A DNA stretch of 9,597 nt from Georgenia sp. (GCA_027322565.1 DAHVRG010000252.1:1-9597); one strand, 5' to 3'. Counted from the stretch's first letter, positions 1-7,295 are shown. Translations and numbers: made by a program. The notes: generated from the letters alone by a model not told the origin.

Positions 1-1119
<1,119 letters not shown>

Positions 1120-1154
1120 CCCGACCCTGACCGACCCCGTCGGTCCAGCAGTCC

Positions 1155-1188
1155 CCGAGGGGCGGCACCTGTGGGTGCCGCCCCTCGG
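1155..1188. terminator. Perfect 15-bp hairpin between convergent groEL and membrane protein gene
   Basis: The left arm 1155-1169 (CCGAGGGGCGGCACC) and right arm 1174-1188 (GGTGCCGCCCCTCGG) are exact reverse complements around a 4-nt TGTG loop. The hairpin begins 36 nt after the groEL stop and lies 44 nt beyond the stop of the convergent minus-strand gene, so it is placed to end both transcripts. There is no clear T-run on either side, which is common for actinobacterial terminators, so the function is inferred from position and stem strength. Confidence 0.8.
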
Positions 1189-1231
1189 CGTCTGTCCGGG
1201 CTGGGCCGCAGGCCTCCGCTCCCGGCCGCAG

Positions 1232-1675
1232 TCAGCGGCTGCCGGCTCCTCGCAGGTGCTGGACCCCGAGCGCGAGCAACCCCGCAGCCGCACCCCAGGC
1301 CGCGTTCGTGACGAGCAGCGGGACGACGGCGACGGGGTTGGCGAGCGGGCCGGACAGCGTGCCGTCGAGGAGGGAGCTGAGCACTGCGCTGAGCGGGATG
1401 ACGGCCACCGCGTAGGTGACGCCGGCCAGGGTGAGCGTGAGGACCGGCCGCGGCACGCCGCCCAGCCCGACGACGAGCACCCAGACCGCGGTGACGGCCA
1501 CCGTGAGGAGCAGCGGTCCGGCGGGTGCCCCCAGTGCGTCGACGGCGCCGGTCACCCGGGCGAGCGGGCGGGCCAGCGCGACGGCGCCGAGTCCGAGGAC
1601 GAGGGGCACGTTCAGTGGACGGGCGGCAGGCGTGGTCGGCGGGCCGGGCGGCAGGGTCGGGCTGTCGTGTCTCAT
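1232..1675 (-). CDS. Small membrane protein of unknown function, about four TM helices
   Basis: A 147-residue hydrophobic protein I do not recognise as a named family. The N-terminus (MRHDSPTLPPGPPTTP) is polar and Pro-rich. Four hydrophobic stretches follow at about residues 22-39, 54-72, 78-101 and 114-138, with a short basic tail (LRGAGSR). The ATG at 1675 is preferred because a TAGCGT -10 box sits 7 nt before it, and the frame further upstream has no better start. It is transcribed divergently from the two-component system at 1832-3666, an arrangement often seen when the regulator controls the neighbouring membrane protein. That link is inference from position only. The gene faces groEL across the hairpin at 1155-1188. 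Confidence 0.75.
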   Translation of the reverse strand: MRHDSPTLPPGPPTTPAARPLNVPLVLGLGAVALARPLARVTGAVDALGAPAGPLLLTVAVTAVWVLVVGLGGVPRPVLTLTLAGVTYAVAVIPLSAVLSSLLDGTLSGPLANPVAVVPLLVTNAAWGAAAGLLALGVQHLRGAGSR

Positions 1676-1682
1676 GCCCGAC

Positions 1683-1688
1683 ACGCTA
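1683..1688 (-). promoter_or_regulatory. -10 box TAGCGT for the minus-strand membrane protein gene, probable leaderless start
   Basis: Read on the minus strand, TAGCGT (TANNNT pattern) is followed by 7 nt and then the ATG at 1675, so transcription would begin at or next to the start codon. No SD-like sequence precedes the ATG, which fits leaderless translation. No convincing -35 hexamer is visible. Confidence 0.5.
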
Positions 1689-1706
1689 GGAACGGCGCGC
1701 GCGGTG

Positions 1707-1759
1707 GACATCGCCCGGCGGGACGATCCGCTCGACGCCGACGGGCGACCCGCGATGTC
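1707..1759. repeat. Inverted repeat GACATCGC...GCGATGTC in divergent intergenic region
   Basis: GACATCGC at 1707-1714 and GCGATGTC at 1752-1759 are exact reverse complements with centres about 45 bp apart. Nested in the same region, TCGCCCG occurs at 1711-1717 and again at 1781-1787, with its complement CGGGCGA at 1742-1748. The elements lie between the divergent starts of the membrane protein gene and the histidine kinase, where response-regulator operators would be expected. In DNA this GC-rich, such short matches can arise by chance. Confidence 0.3.
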
Positions 1760-1819
1760 GCTCCGAGGAGACACCCGCGTTCGCCCGATCGTCGGATGCC
1801 CTCGGCCCCGCCCGGTCCG

Positions 1820-1825
1820 TACCGT
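1820..1825 (+). promoter_or_regulatory. -10 box TACCGT for histidine kinase gene, probable leaderless start
   Basis: TACCGT is followed by exactly 6 nt (GGCGGT) and then the GTG at 1832. The same geometry recurs before other genes in this window. It supports GTG 1832 over the in-frame ATG at 1796, which lies upstream of this box. No clear -35 element is seen. Confidence 0.5.
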
Positions 1826-1831
1826 GGCGGT

Positions 1832-3019
1832 GTGGAGGACTACGCCCCCCGGGAGCAGGTGGACCCACGGCTCGTCGACGCGGTGCTGGCCACCGGGATG
1901 ACGCTCGCCGTGGCGCTCGTCATCGCCGCTGACCTGCAGCGCACCGGCCGGGGCGGCGCGACGGCCTACGGGTTCGCCGTCGGGTTCGGTCTCCTCGTCC
2001 TCGCGCGACGGCGGTGGCCGCGTGCCGTGCTCGGGATCACGGTGCTCGGCATCTTCGGCTACTACGCCCTCGACCTGCCTCCGATCGGGATCGCCCTGCC
2101 CGCCGTCGCCGCCCTCTACTCGGCCGCCGAGGCGGGGCGGACGAGGTGGGCGGTGGGGGCCGCGGCCGTCCTCGTGGCGACCTCGGGCTACTTCCTCGTG
2201 CGGGAGGGACGGCCGGCCGACTACCTCGTCGGCTACGAGTTCGTCACCAACATCGCGCTGGCGGCGGCGTCCGTCGCGCTGGGAGCCAGCGTGCGCCTGC
2301 GCCGGGAGACGCGTGAGCAGCAGCAGCGCCTGCGCCGGCTCGAGGCCGTCGCGCAGGCACGGCAAGCTGCGGAGCGAGCACAGGCCGAGCGGCTCCAAGT
2401 CGCGCGCGAGCTGCACGACTCCCTCGGGCACTCGCTGGCCGTCGTCTCCCTGCACGCAGGAGTCGCCCAGGAGTCGGTCGGCCGGGACGACGCCGCGGTC
2501 ACCCGCGCACTGGAGCAGGTCCGGGCCGCCGGCTCCGAGACGCTGCGCGAGCTGCGCGCCACCGTGCGGCTCCTCCGCGAGCAGCCCGTGCCGGTGGCAC
2601 CGGGCCCTGAGACGCCCGGGGATGTCGGGCTGGCCGGCGTCCCCGCACTTGCCGCCGCGGCGGAGGCGGCTGGCCTGGTGGTGCGGATGCGCATCGACGT
2701 GCTGACCACGTCGCTGGCACCCGAGGTGGACGCCGCCGCGTACCGCATCGTGCAGGAGGCACTGACGAACGTGCTGCGACACAGCCGCTCCCCGCAGGCC
2801 GAGGTCCGGGCGCAGGTCTCCGGCGACCGGGTCCAGCTCACGGTCAGCGACCCCGGGCCTGCCGCGCACCCCTTCGAGGACGGCGAGGACCGAGACGACG
2901 GCGGCCACGGGCTGCGCGGCATGGCGGAACGCGCTGCACTGGTCGGGGGCGTGTTCCGAGCGCACCCCCGCGGTGCCGGGTTCGTCGTCCACGCCGAGCT
3001 GCCGGTGAGGCGAGCATGA
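1832..3019 (+). CDS. Membrane sensor histidine kinase, HisKA_3 (NarL/DesK-type)
   Basis: A 395-residue sensor kinase that should autophosphorylate on His and pass phosphate to the response regulator encoded next. Residues 15-155 are hydrophobic with about five or six TM segments and little extracellular loop, so the stimulus may be membrane-borne. A coiled coil follows (about 156-188, RETREQQQRLRRLEAV). The HisKA_3 dimerisation region has ELHDSLGH with the phospho-acceptor H195. The HATPase_c domain (about 270-392) shows the N box QEALTNVLRHS with N313, the G1-like SDPGP at 339-343 and the G2 GHGLRGM at 359-365. The GTG start at 1832 is chosen because of the -10 box 6 nt upstream; ATG 1796 is the alternative. 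Its stop overlaps the regulator's ATG (ATGA), so the two are translationally coupled. The specific signal cannot be told from sequence. Confidence 0.93.
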   Translation: MEDYAPREQVDPRLVDAVLATGMTLAVALVIAADLQRTGRGGATAYGFAVGFGLLVLARRRWPRAVLGITVLGIFGYYALDLPPIGIALPAVAALYSAAEAGRTRWAVGAAAVLVATSGYFLVREGRPADYLVGYEFVTNIALAAASVALGASVRLRRETREQQQRLRRLEAVAQARQAAERAQAERLQVARELHDSLGHSLAVVSLHAGVAQESVGRDDAAVTRALEQVRAAGSETLRELRATVRLLREQPVPVAPGPETPGDVGLAGVPALAAAAEAAGLVVRMRIDVLTTSLAPEVDAAAYRIVQEALTNVLRHSRSPQAEVRAQVSGDRVQLTVSDPGPAAHPFEDGEDRDDGGHGLRGMAERAALVGGVFRAHPRGAGFVVHAELPVRRA

Positions 3020-3666
3020 TCCGCATCGTCCTCGTCGACGACCAGCCGATCGTCCGCACCGGGCTGCGTGCACTCGCAGAGCGGGACGGTGACATCACCG
3101 TCGTCGGTGAGGCAGGGAACGGGGAGGACGGCCTGGGACTGGTCCGTGAACTGCTCCCCGACGTCGTGCTCATGGACGTCCGCATGCCGGGGATGGACGG
3201 TGTGGAGGCGACCCGTCGCATCGTCGCGGACGAGCGGCTCCGGCAGGCCGGGGTGCTCGTCCTCACCACCTTCGACGAGGACGAGCACGTGTTCGGCGCG
3301 ATCCGGGCCGGTGCCGCCGGCTCCCTCCTCAAGGACGTGGCCCCAGAGGACCTGCGCCGCGCCGTCCGGGCCGTGGCGGCCGGCGAGCCGGTGCTCTCCC
3401 CGAGCGTGACGCGCAGCGTCATGGACGCCGTCGTCCGCGGACGGGTCGACGACACGGTGCTGGCGGGACTCACGGCACGGGAGACGGATGTCCTGCGCCT
3501 CGTCGGCCGTGGGTCGGACAACCGGGAGATCGCGGCCGAGCTGGGGCTCAGCCCTGACACGGCACGGACCTACGTCAGCCGGCTCCTCACCCGGCTCGGG
3601 GCGCGCGACCGCGCCCAGCTCGTCGTCCTCGCCTACGAGAGCGGCCTCCTCCGGCCGGGACCCTGA
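3016..3666 (+). CDS. Response regulator, REC plus LuxR-type HTH (NarL/FixJ family)
   Basis: A 216-residue cytosolic DNA-binding regulator and partner of the preceding kinase. The receiver domain (1-120) has the acidic pair D8/D9 (LVDDQ), the phospho-acceptor D54 in LMDVRMPGMDG, the switch Thr around 84-85 in VLTTF, and the conserved K106 in SLLKD. The LuxR/GerE HTH spans about 150-212, with LTARETDVLRLVGRG followed by NREIAAELGLS. The recognition helix reads PDTARTYVSRLLTRLG, with RTY where KTH is most common. The ATG at 3016 overlaps the kinase stop by 4 nt. Likely targets are its own operon and the divergent membrane protein gene, whose shared intergenic region carries short inverted repeats. 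This is inferred, not shown. Confidence 0.95.
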   Translation: MIRIVLVDDQPIVRTGLRALAERDGDITVVGEAGNGEDGLGLVRELLPDVVLMDVRMPGMDGVEATRRIVADERLRQAGVLVLTTFDEDEHVFGAIRAGAAGSLLKDVAPEDLRRAVRAVAAGEPVLSPSVTRSVMDAVVRGRVDDTVLAGLTARETDVLRLVGRGSDNREIAAELGLSPDTARTYVSRLLTRLGARDRAQLVVLAYESGLLRPGP

Positions 3667-3693
3667 CGATGGGCCCCGGCGCCGCCCGTGGCC

Positions 3694-3699
3694 GACAAT
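3694..3699 (+). promoter_or_regulatory. -10-like box GACAAT before the methyltransferase-like gene
   Basis: GACAAT is followed by 6 nt (GGGGCG) and the GTG at 3706, matching the spacing seen at the kinase and moaB genes. The first base deviates from TANNNT. It suggests an internal promoter 28 nt after the response-regulator stop and leaderless translation from 3706. Confidence 0.35.
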
Positions 3700-3705
3700 G
3701 GGGCG

Positions 3706-4191
3706 GTGGGCCTGCGTGCGGGACAAGGACGACCCGGGCGCGGTGACGCGCTCGTCGCCGCGCAGCTGGTCCTGCTCGGCGCCCTGCTCCTGCCCGCGGA
3801 GGGCACGTCGTCCCCGGCACGTCGGGTCGCCGGAGCCGCGCTGCTCGCCGCGGGCGGCGGGTCCGCGCTCCTCGGGGCTATCGCCCTCGGGCCAGCGCTC
3901 ACCCCGTCCCCGCTGCCGGTGCCCGGAGCGCCGCTCCGCACCACCGGGCCCTACGGCTGGGTGCGGCACCCCATCTACGCGGGCCTCACCGTGGCGGCGA
4001 TCGGCCGCGCGCTCGGGACGGGGGCACCGCGGCACCGGGCCGCGGCCGCCGCGCTCACGGTGCTGCTCCGCCTCAAGGCCCGGTACGAGGAGCGGGAGCT
4101 GGCCGACGCGGTGCCCCAGTACGCGACCTACGCCGCCCGCACCCCCGCCTGGTGGCCACGTCGGGGAGGTGCTCACCGGTGTGGGCGCTGA
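3706..4191 (+). CDS. Isoprenylcysteine carboxyl methyltransferase / phospholipid methyltransferase-like membrane protein
   Basis: A 161-residue integral membrane protein of the ICMT/PEMT type, which moves a methyl group from S-adenosylmethionine to a lipid or lipid-modified substrate at the membrane. Hydrophobic helices lie at about residues 15-30, 41-63, 88-104 and 111-123. The signature motifs are GPYGWVRHPIYAG at 81-93 and, near the C-terminus, KARYEERELAD with PQYATYAARTP (124-147), which are the SAM-binding and Glu/Tyr/Arg-containing elements of the family. The substrate in actinobacteria is generally unknown. Start: GTG 3706 is preferred for the -10-like box 6 nt upstream; GTG 3688 in the same frame would add six residues. 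The 3' end overlaps the start of the mgtC-like gene by 13 nt. It lies 39 nt after the response regulator and may be partly co-transcribed with it. Confidence 0.8.
   Translation: MGLRAGQGRPGRGDALVAAQLVLLGALLLPAEGTSSPARRVAGAALLAAGGGSALLGAIALGPALTPSPLPVPGAPLRTTGPYGWVRHPIYAGLTVAAIGRALGTGAPRHRAAAAALTVLLRLKARYEERELADAVPQYATYAARTPAWWPRRGGAHRCGR
4163..4169 (+). promoter_or_regulatory. Shine-Dalgarno GGGGAGG for the mgtC-like gene
   Basis: GGGGAGG, continuing as GGAGGTG (a good match to the anti-SD), ends 9 nt before the GTG at 4179. It lies inside the end of the methyltransferase-like gene and selects GTG 4179 over GTG 4152 and ATG 4200 as the start. Confidence 0.55.
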
Positions 4192-4855
4192 CGCAGGAGA
4201 TGGTCGACTCGCTCCAGATGCTCGGTCTGACGTTCGTGCTCTCGGCCGCGGTGGGGGCGGAGCGCGAGTACAACCACAAGGATGCCGGGCTGCGCACCCA
4301 CATCCTCGTCGGGCTGGGTCCGCGCTTTTCACCGTGGTCTCGGCCTACGGCTTCGCCCAGTTCTTCGGGGACCGGCCCGCCGATCCGGGGCGGATCGCGG
4401 CCCAGGTCGTCACCGGCATCGGGTTCCTCGGTGCCGGTGTGATCTTCACCCGCAGCAACGTCGTCCACGGCCTGACCACCGCGGCGACGATCTGGCTCGT
4501 CGCGGCGGTCGGGATGGCCTGCGGGGCGGGGCTGCCCCTCGTCGCCACCGCCGTCACGCTGGCCTACCTCCTCCTCATCCCGCTGCTCGGTATGCTCACC
4601 GCCCGCATGCCGAAGGCCGACGTCGAGAACATCGTCGTGCTTCGCTACCGGGACGGGGAGGGCGTGCTGCGCTCGATCCTCACCACCGCGACGGACCTGG
4701 GGTACCGTGCGGCCGTGGTCGACGTCGCGAACACCGATGGCCGCACCGTCGAGGTGCGGGCGAAGTTCACCGGGAAGCTCCCACAGCACGAGCTCATCAC
4801 CTCGCTGCAGGCCCTCGACGGGGTGGAGCGGGTCACCTCGGTCCGGGAGCGCTGA
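4179..4855 (+). pseudogene. mgtC-like: MgtC/SapB family membrane protein, disrupted by a 1-nt frameshift
   Basis: MgtC family proteins are inner-membrane proteins linked to Mg2+ limitation and, in pathogens, intracellular survival. From GTG 4179 the frame reads the typical first helix (LTFVLSAAVGAERE), then DAGLRTHILVGLG. At 4319/4320 the family pattern GLGAALFTVVSAYGF continues only in another frame (codons GCG CTT TTC from 4322). GGT is followed by CC GCG where GGT GCC GCG is expected, so one base is missing. As written, translation stops at 4442 with 87 residues. With one base restored the product is 225 residues, normal for the family: N-terminal TM domain with VVTGIGFLGAGVIF (about 77-90) and GLTTAATIW (98-106), then a C-terminal ACT-like cytosolic domain (about 150-223). 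Both halves are well conserved, so a recent mutation or a sequence error is likely. The downstream gene starts 3 nt after the stop. Confidence 0.85.
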
Positions 4856-4858
4856 GGC

Positions 4859-5740
4859 GTGGCAGTCCTCGTCGACACGCCGCGCTGGCCTGCGCACGGC
4901 ACCCTGTGGGCGCACCTCGTCTCGGACACCGACCTCGCCGAGCTGCACGCCTTCGCCGCCCGGTGCGGCCTGCCCCGCCGCTCGTTCGACCTCGACCACT
5001 ACGACGTCCCGGCCGAGCGCCACGCCGAGGTCGTCGCCGCCGGCGCGGAGCCGGTCGACGGGCACGAGCTCATCCGCCGGCTGCGGGCGAGCGGGCTGCG
5101 GGTGCGCGCCGCCGACCGCCCGCTCCGCACCGCGCTCACGCTGCGGTGGGCGGACCTGCTGCCCGACCGGCCGGAGATCGGCGAGGAGCTCGTCGCGCGC
5201 TGGAGCGAGCCGCACCGCGTCTACCACGGCCCGGGACACCTGCGGGCGATCCTCGACCGGCTCGACCTCCTCGCCCACCGCGGCGAGCCGGTGAGTGACG
5301 CGGTACGCCTCGCCGCCTGGTTCCACGACGCCGTCCATCGCGGCGAGACTCCCGTGGACGAGGAGGCCTCCGCCGATCTCGCCGTCGAGCTCCTCGAGCC
5401 CGTCGTGGGGTCCACGCCGTCCGCCGAGGTCGCCCGCCTCGTGCGCCTCACCGCAGCCCACGACCCCGCCGCGGACGACGTCGCCGGCCGGCTGCTCTGC
5501 GACGCCGACCTCGGCGTCCTCGGGGGAGGTCCCGAGGAGTACCGGACCTACGCGGAGCAGGTCCGCGAGGAGTACCGGCACGTGCCGGAGGAGGACTTCC
5601 GGCGCGGCCGGGCTGCGGTGCTGCGCCGGCTGATCGACCGGCCCCGGATCTTCCGCACGGCCACCGCGGTGAGCCTCTGGGAGGACCTCGCACGAGCCAA
5701 CCTCCGCGCCGAGCTCGACCACCTCGAGATGGGCCGCTGA
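4859..5740 (+). CDS. DUF4031 fused to HD-type predicted metal-dependent phosphohydrolase (COG4339-like)
   Basis: A 293-residue two-domain protein. Residues 1-85 match my memory of the DUF4031 family (VLVDTPRWPAHGTLWAHLVSD at the start, FDLDHYDVPAERH in the middle), whose role is unknown. Residues about 95-293 form an all-helical HD-type domain of the COG4339 kind. It has a first His pair in YHGPGH (H123, H127), the HD dyad in AAWFHDAVH (H156, D157), TAAHD (H201), and LCDADLG (D215/D217). The expected chemistry is metal-dependent phosphate ester hydrolysis; the substrate is unknown. The GTG start is 3 nt after the mgtC-like stop, with GGGAG 9 nt upstream, so it is probably co-transcribed with it. 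The stop TGA directly abuts the stop of the convergent WXG100 gene. Its HD half is paralogous to the minus-strand gene at 6086-7216, for example 19 of 36 residues identical by eye around LCDADLG. Confidence 0.88.
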   Translation: MAVLVDTPRWPAHGTLWAHLVSDTDLAELHAFAARCGLPRRSFDLDHYDVPAERHAEVVAAGAEPVDGHELIRRLRASGLRVRAADRPLRTALTLRWADLLPDRPEIGEELVARWSEPHRVYHGPGHLRAILDRLDLLAHRGEPVSDAVRLAAWFHDAVHRGETPVDEEASADLAVELLEPVVGSTPSAEVARLVRLTAAHDPAADDVAGRLLCDADLGVLGGGPEEYRTYAEQVREEYRHVPEEDFRRGRAAVLRRLIDRPRIFRTATAVSLWEDLARANLRAELDHLEMGR

Positions 5741-6034
5741 TCACCTCCCCGCGAAGAGCCCGCGGGCCCCGGCCTCCGCGTCGGCGTAGGTGCGCGCCGC
5801 CAGGTCCAGGGCCTCGGTGATCTGGGTGAGCGACTGCTCCACCACCTGCTGGGTGGCGCGCCACTCCTGCGCGACCGCCGTGAAGCTCTCCGCGGCGGAC
5901 CCGCTCCACGTGCGCTCCAGGTCGAGGAGCTGGGCCATCATCGCGGCGACCTCGGCGTGGATCACCCCGGCGCTGTGCCGGGCCCGGGCCGCGGCGGACT
6001 CCACCTCGGCGCTGTCGACCTCGAACCGCGTCAT
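5741..6034 (-). CDS. WXG100 family (ESAT-6-like) protein
   Basis: A 97-residue small helical protein of the WXG100 family: two amphipathic helices around W43-S44-G45 (LERTWSGSAAESF). A C-terminal YADAE (Y83 to E87) fits the YxxxD/E export signal of type VII secretion substrates. It has no signal peptide or TM segment. Such proteins usually form hairpin dimers and are exported by an EccC ATPase, but no ESX genes or partner WXG100 gene are in the window, so an orphan role is likely. ATG 6034 has a good SD (GGGAGAG, 4 nt upstream). It lies 51 nt downstream of the HD-like gene on the same strand, and the two may form one transcript. Its stop codon directly abuts that of the convergent DUF4031/HD gene. 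Confidence 0.9.
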   Translation of the reverse strand: MTRFEVDSAEVESAAARARHSAGVIHAEVAAMMAQLLDLERTWSGSAAESFTAVAQEWRATQQVVEQSLTQITEALDLAARTYADAEAGARGLFAGR

Positions 6035-6052
6035 CGTGCTCTCCCTTCGTCG

Positions 6053-6071
6053 CTGCGCCCTCGCGGCGCAG
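6053..6071. repeat. 7-bp hairpin between HD-like and WXG100 genes
   Basis: CTGCGCC (6053-6059) and GGCGCAG (6065-6071) pair perfectly around a 5-nt loop in the 51-nt gap between the two minus-strand genes, just before the WXG100 SD. It could weaken read-through from the upstream gene or be a processing site; it is too short to call a terminator firmly. A TAGCGT at 6083-6088 (minus strand, overlapping the upstream TAG stop) could be a -10 box for the WXG100 gene. Confidence 0.3.
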
Positions 6072-6085
6072 TACTGGGAGCGACG

Positions 6086-7216
6086 CTAGGTACGCGGCAG
6101 CCGCGGTGGCGGACGGAACAGCGAGCCCGGGGAGTCGCCGGCCTCGTCCGGCCGCTGTGGGGCAGGACGATCGCGGCGCCGCTTCAGTCGTCCGCGGCGG
6201 CGTGGCCCCTCACCGGGACCCCGCTCGATCCCCGAGGAGGGCTCCTCCGGCCGCCCGGGAAGCTCGCCCGGCTCGTCGTCGGTCTCGGCCTCCGGGGGGA
6301 CGGCGGTTGCCGGCTCGGGCGGGGCCGGTGGCGACTCCGCGGTCGGCGGCGACGCGGTGGGGCGCACATCCGGTTCCGCCGCCGTGGCGCTCCGGCCGGC
6401 CGCGTCCTCCTCGCCACCCGCGCTCGGCACGTCCGCGCGCGGACCGGCCGGCCCGCGCGGCCGCCACGTCGACACCGGCGCACCCTGCGGCCGGGCCGGC
6501 TCGACGGCGGACGGCGGCTGGTCGCCGCCGAGCTGGGCCAGCCGGGCCCGCAGGTGGGTCAGCTCGGCGGTGAGGTTCTCCCGAGCCGGTTCCTCCCAGG
6601 ACAGGCTGAACGGGCTGACGAAGAGCCGGCGGCGCCGCAGCAGCCGGGTGAGGATGTCGATCCGCGAGGTGACGTAGTCCCGCTCCGGGATGTGCGCGTA
6701 CTCCTCGCGGATCGCCCTGCGGTAGGCGGCGTAGCGCTGCGGCTCGACGGCGAGCGTGCCCAGGTCCGCGTCGCACAGCGCGAGGGCGTCGACGTCGTCC
6801 TCCGCGGCGTCGTGCCTGGCCAGCGAGAGGACGAGCTCGGCCACCCGCTCGCACACCGACGCCGGCACCCCCGACGCGGAGAGCTCCTCGCGGGCGAGGG
6901 CGGCACCGGCCACCTCGTCCTCGCCCCCGCGCCGCGCATAGGCGACCTGCGCCGAGGCGTTGAAGACGGCGCCGTGGTACCACGCCGCCAGCCGCACGAC
7001 GTCGGGGTCGTGGGTCTCCTCAGCCAGCTCGTCCACCCGGGCGAGGACGTCGATGAGGTGACGCAGGTTGTGGAACCGGCGCTCCGGCTCCTGCCAGCGC
7101 GCGATGAGCGCGTGGGCGGTGCGTCGGAGGTCCTCGCGGTCGGCGGTCGCGCCGACGGCGAGGGCACTGCGCACGAACGCCGGGACCAGCCACTGCGGCG
7201 CGTCGGTGAGGCCCAC
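6086..7216 (-). CDS. HD-type phosphohydrolase-like protein with altered HD dyad and long disordered tail
   Basis: A 376-residue protein in two parts. Residues about 10-225 are helical and related to COG4339 HD-type proteins and to the HD half of the gene at 4859-5740. The shared pattern is RFHNLRHL (H49, H53), RLAAWYHGAVF (H81, G82), LARHDAAEDD (H135, D136), LCDADLG (148-154) and IREEYAHIPERDY. The Asp of the HD dyad, present in the paralogue as HDAV, is Gly here (GGC for GAC), so metal binding and hydrolysis are doubtful. Residues about 231-376 are low-complexity, rich in Pro, Ala, Glu and Arg with a basic run RRRGRLKRRRDR at 339-350, probably disordered. The GTG at 7216 is chosen for the GGAGGGG SD and the -10 box at 7241-7246. 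Upstream in-frame starts would overlap that box. It is divergent from the moa operon and upstream of the WXG100 gene. Confidence 0.8.
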   Translation of the reverse strand: MGLTDAPQWLVPAFVRSALAVGATADREDLRRTAHALIARWQEPERRFHNLRHLIDVLARVDELAEETHDPDVVRLAAWYHGAVFNASAQVAYARRGGEDEVAGAALAREELSASGVPASVCERVAELVLSLARHDAAEDDVDALALCDADLGTLAVEPQRYAAYRRAIREEYAHIPERDYVTSRIDILTRLLRRRRLFVSPFSLSWEEPARENLTAELTHLRARLAQLGGDQPPSAVEPARPQGAPVSTWRPRGPAGPRADVPSAGGEEDAAGRSATAAEPDVRPTASPPTAESPPAPPEPATAVPPEAETDDEPGELPGRPEEPSSGIERGPGEGPRRRGRLKRRRDRPAPQRPDEAGDSPGSLFRPPPRLPRT

Positions 7217-7218
7217 CG

Positions 7219-7225
7219 CCCCTCC
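7219..7225 (-). promoter_or_regulatory. Shine-Dalgarno GGAGGGG deciding the GTG start of the HD-like gene
   Basis: On the minus strand GGAGGGG is followed by CG and the GTG at 7216; from the GGAGG core the gap is 4 nt. It supports GTG 7216 as the start of the HD-like gene. Confidence 0.5.
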
Positions 7226-7240
7226 AATCGTCGACCTGCC

Positions 7241-7246
7241 ATCGTA
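7241..7246 (-). promoter_or_regulatory. -10 box TACGAT for the HD-like gene
   Basis: TACGAT (TANNNT) on the minus strand lies 24 nt before the GTG at 7216. Transcription would give a short leader of roughly 15-20 nt carrying the SD at 7219-7225. Its 5' edge is about 43 bp from the opposing moaB -10 box, so the two promoters share an 85-bp divergent region. No clear -35 hexamer is visible. Confidence 0.45.
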
Positions 7247-7289
7247 GCCCCGCAGCGGGCTTCCGACCGCTCTGCACGTCACCATCGCG

Positions 7290-7295
7290 TAGCCT
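7290..7295 (+). promoter_or_regulatory. -10 box TAGCCT for the moaB-moaE-moaA operon, probable leaderless start
   Basis: TAGCCT is followed by exactly 6 nt (GACGGG) and the ATG at 7302, placing the transcript start at the first codon. There is no room for a molybdenum-cofactor riboswitch in such a transcript. No convincing -35 hexamer is seen. Confidence 0.55.

Noticed and set aside
2233..4332. Long minus-strand open frame (699 codons) opposite the kinase and regulator genes
   Set aside because: It is antisense to well-recognised kinase, regulator and methyltransferase-like genes and its translation is Arg/Pro/Ala/Ser-rich with no domain; a product of high GC.
4320..4332. Programmed -1 ribosomal frameshift at the mgtC break
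   Set aside because: No X XXY YYZ slippery heptamer in the right frame and only four T in the run; a plain one-base loss explains the sequence better. Kept only as a minor alternative.
4073..5722. Long minus-strand open frame (549 codons) opposite mgtC-like and DUF4031/HD genes
   Set aside because: Low-complexity translation without motifs, opposite genes with clear family matches.
5741..6034. Part of an ESX type VII secretion cluster
   Set aside because: No EccC, EccB, MycP or second WXG100 gene is present in the window; only an orphan WXG100 protein can be supported.
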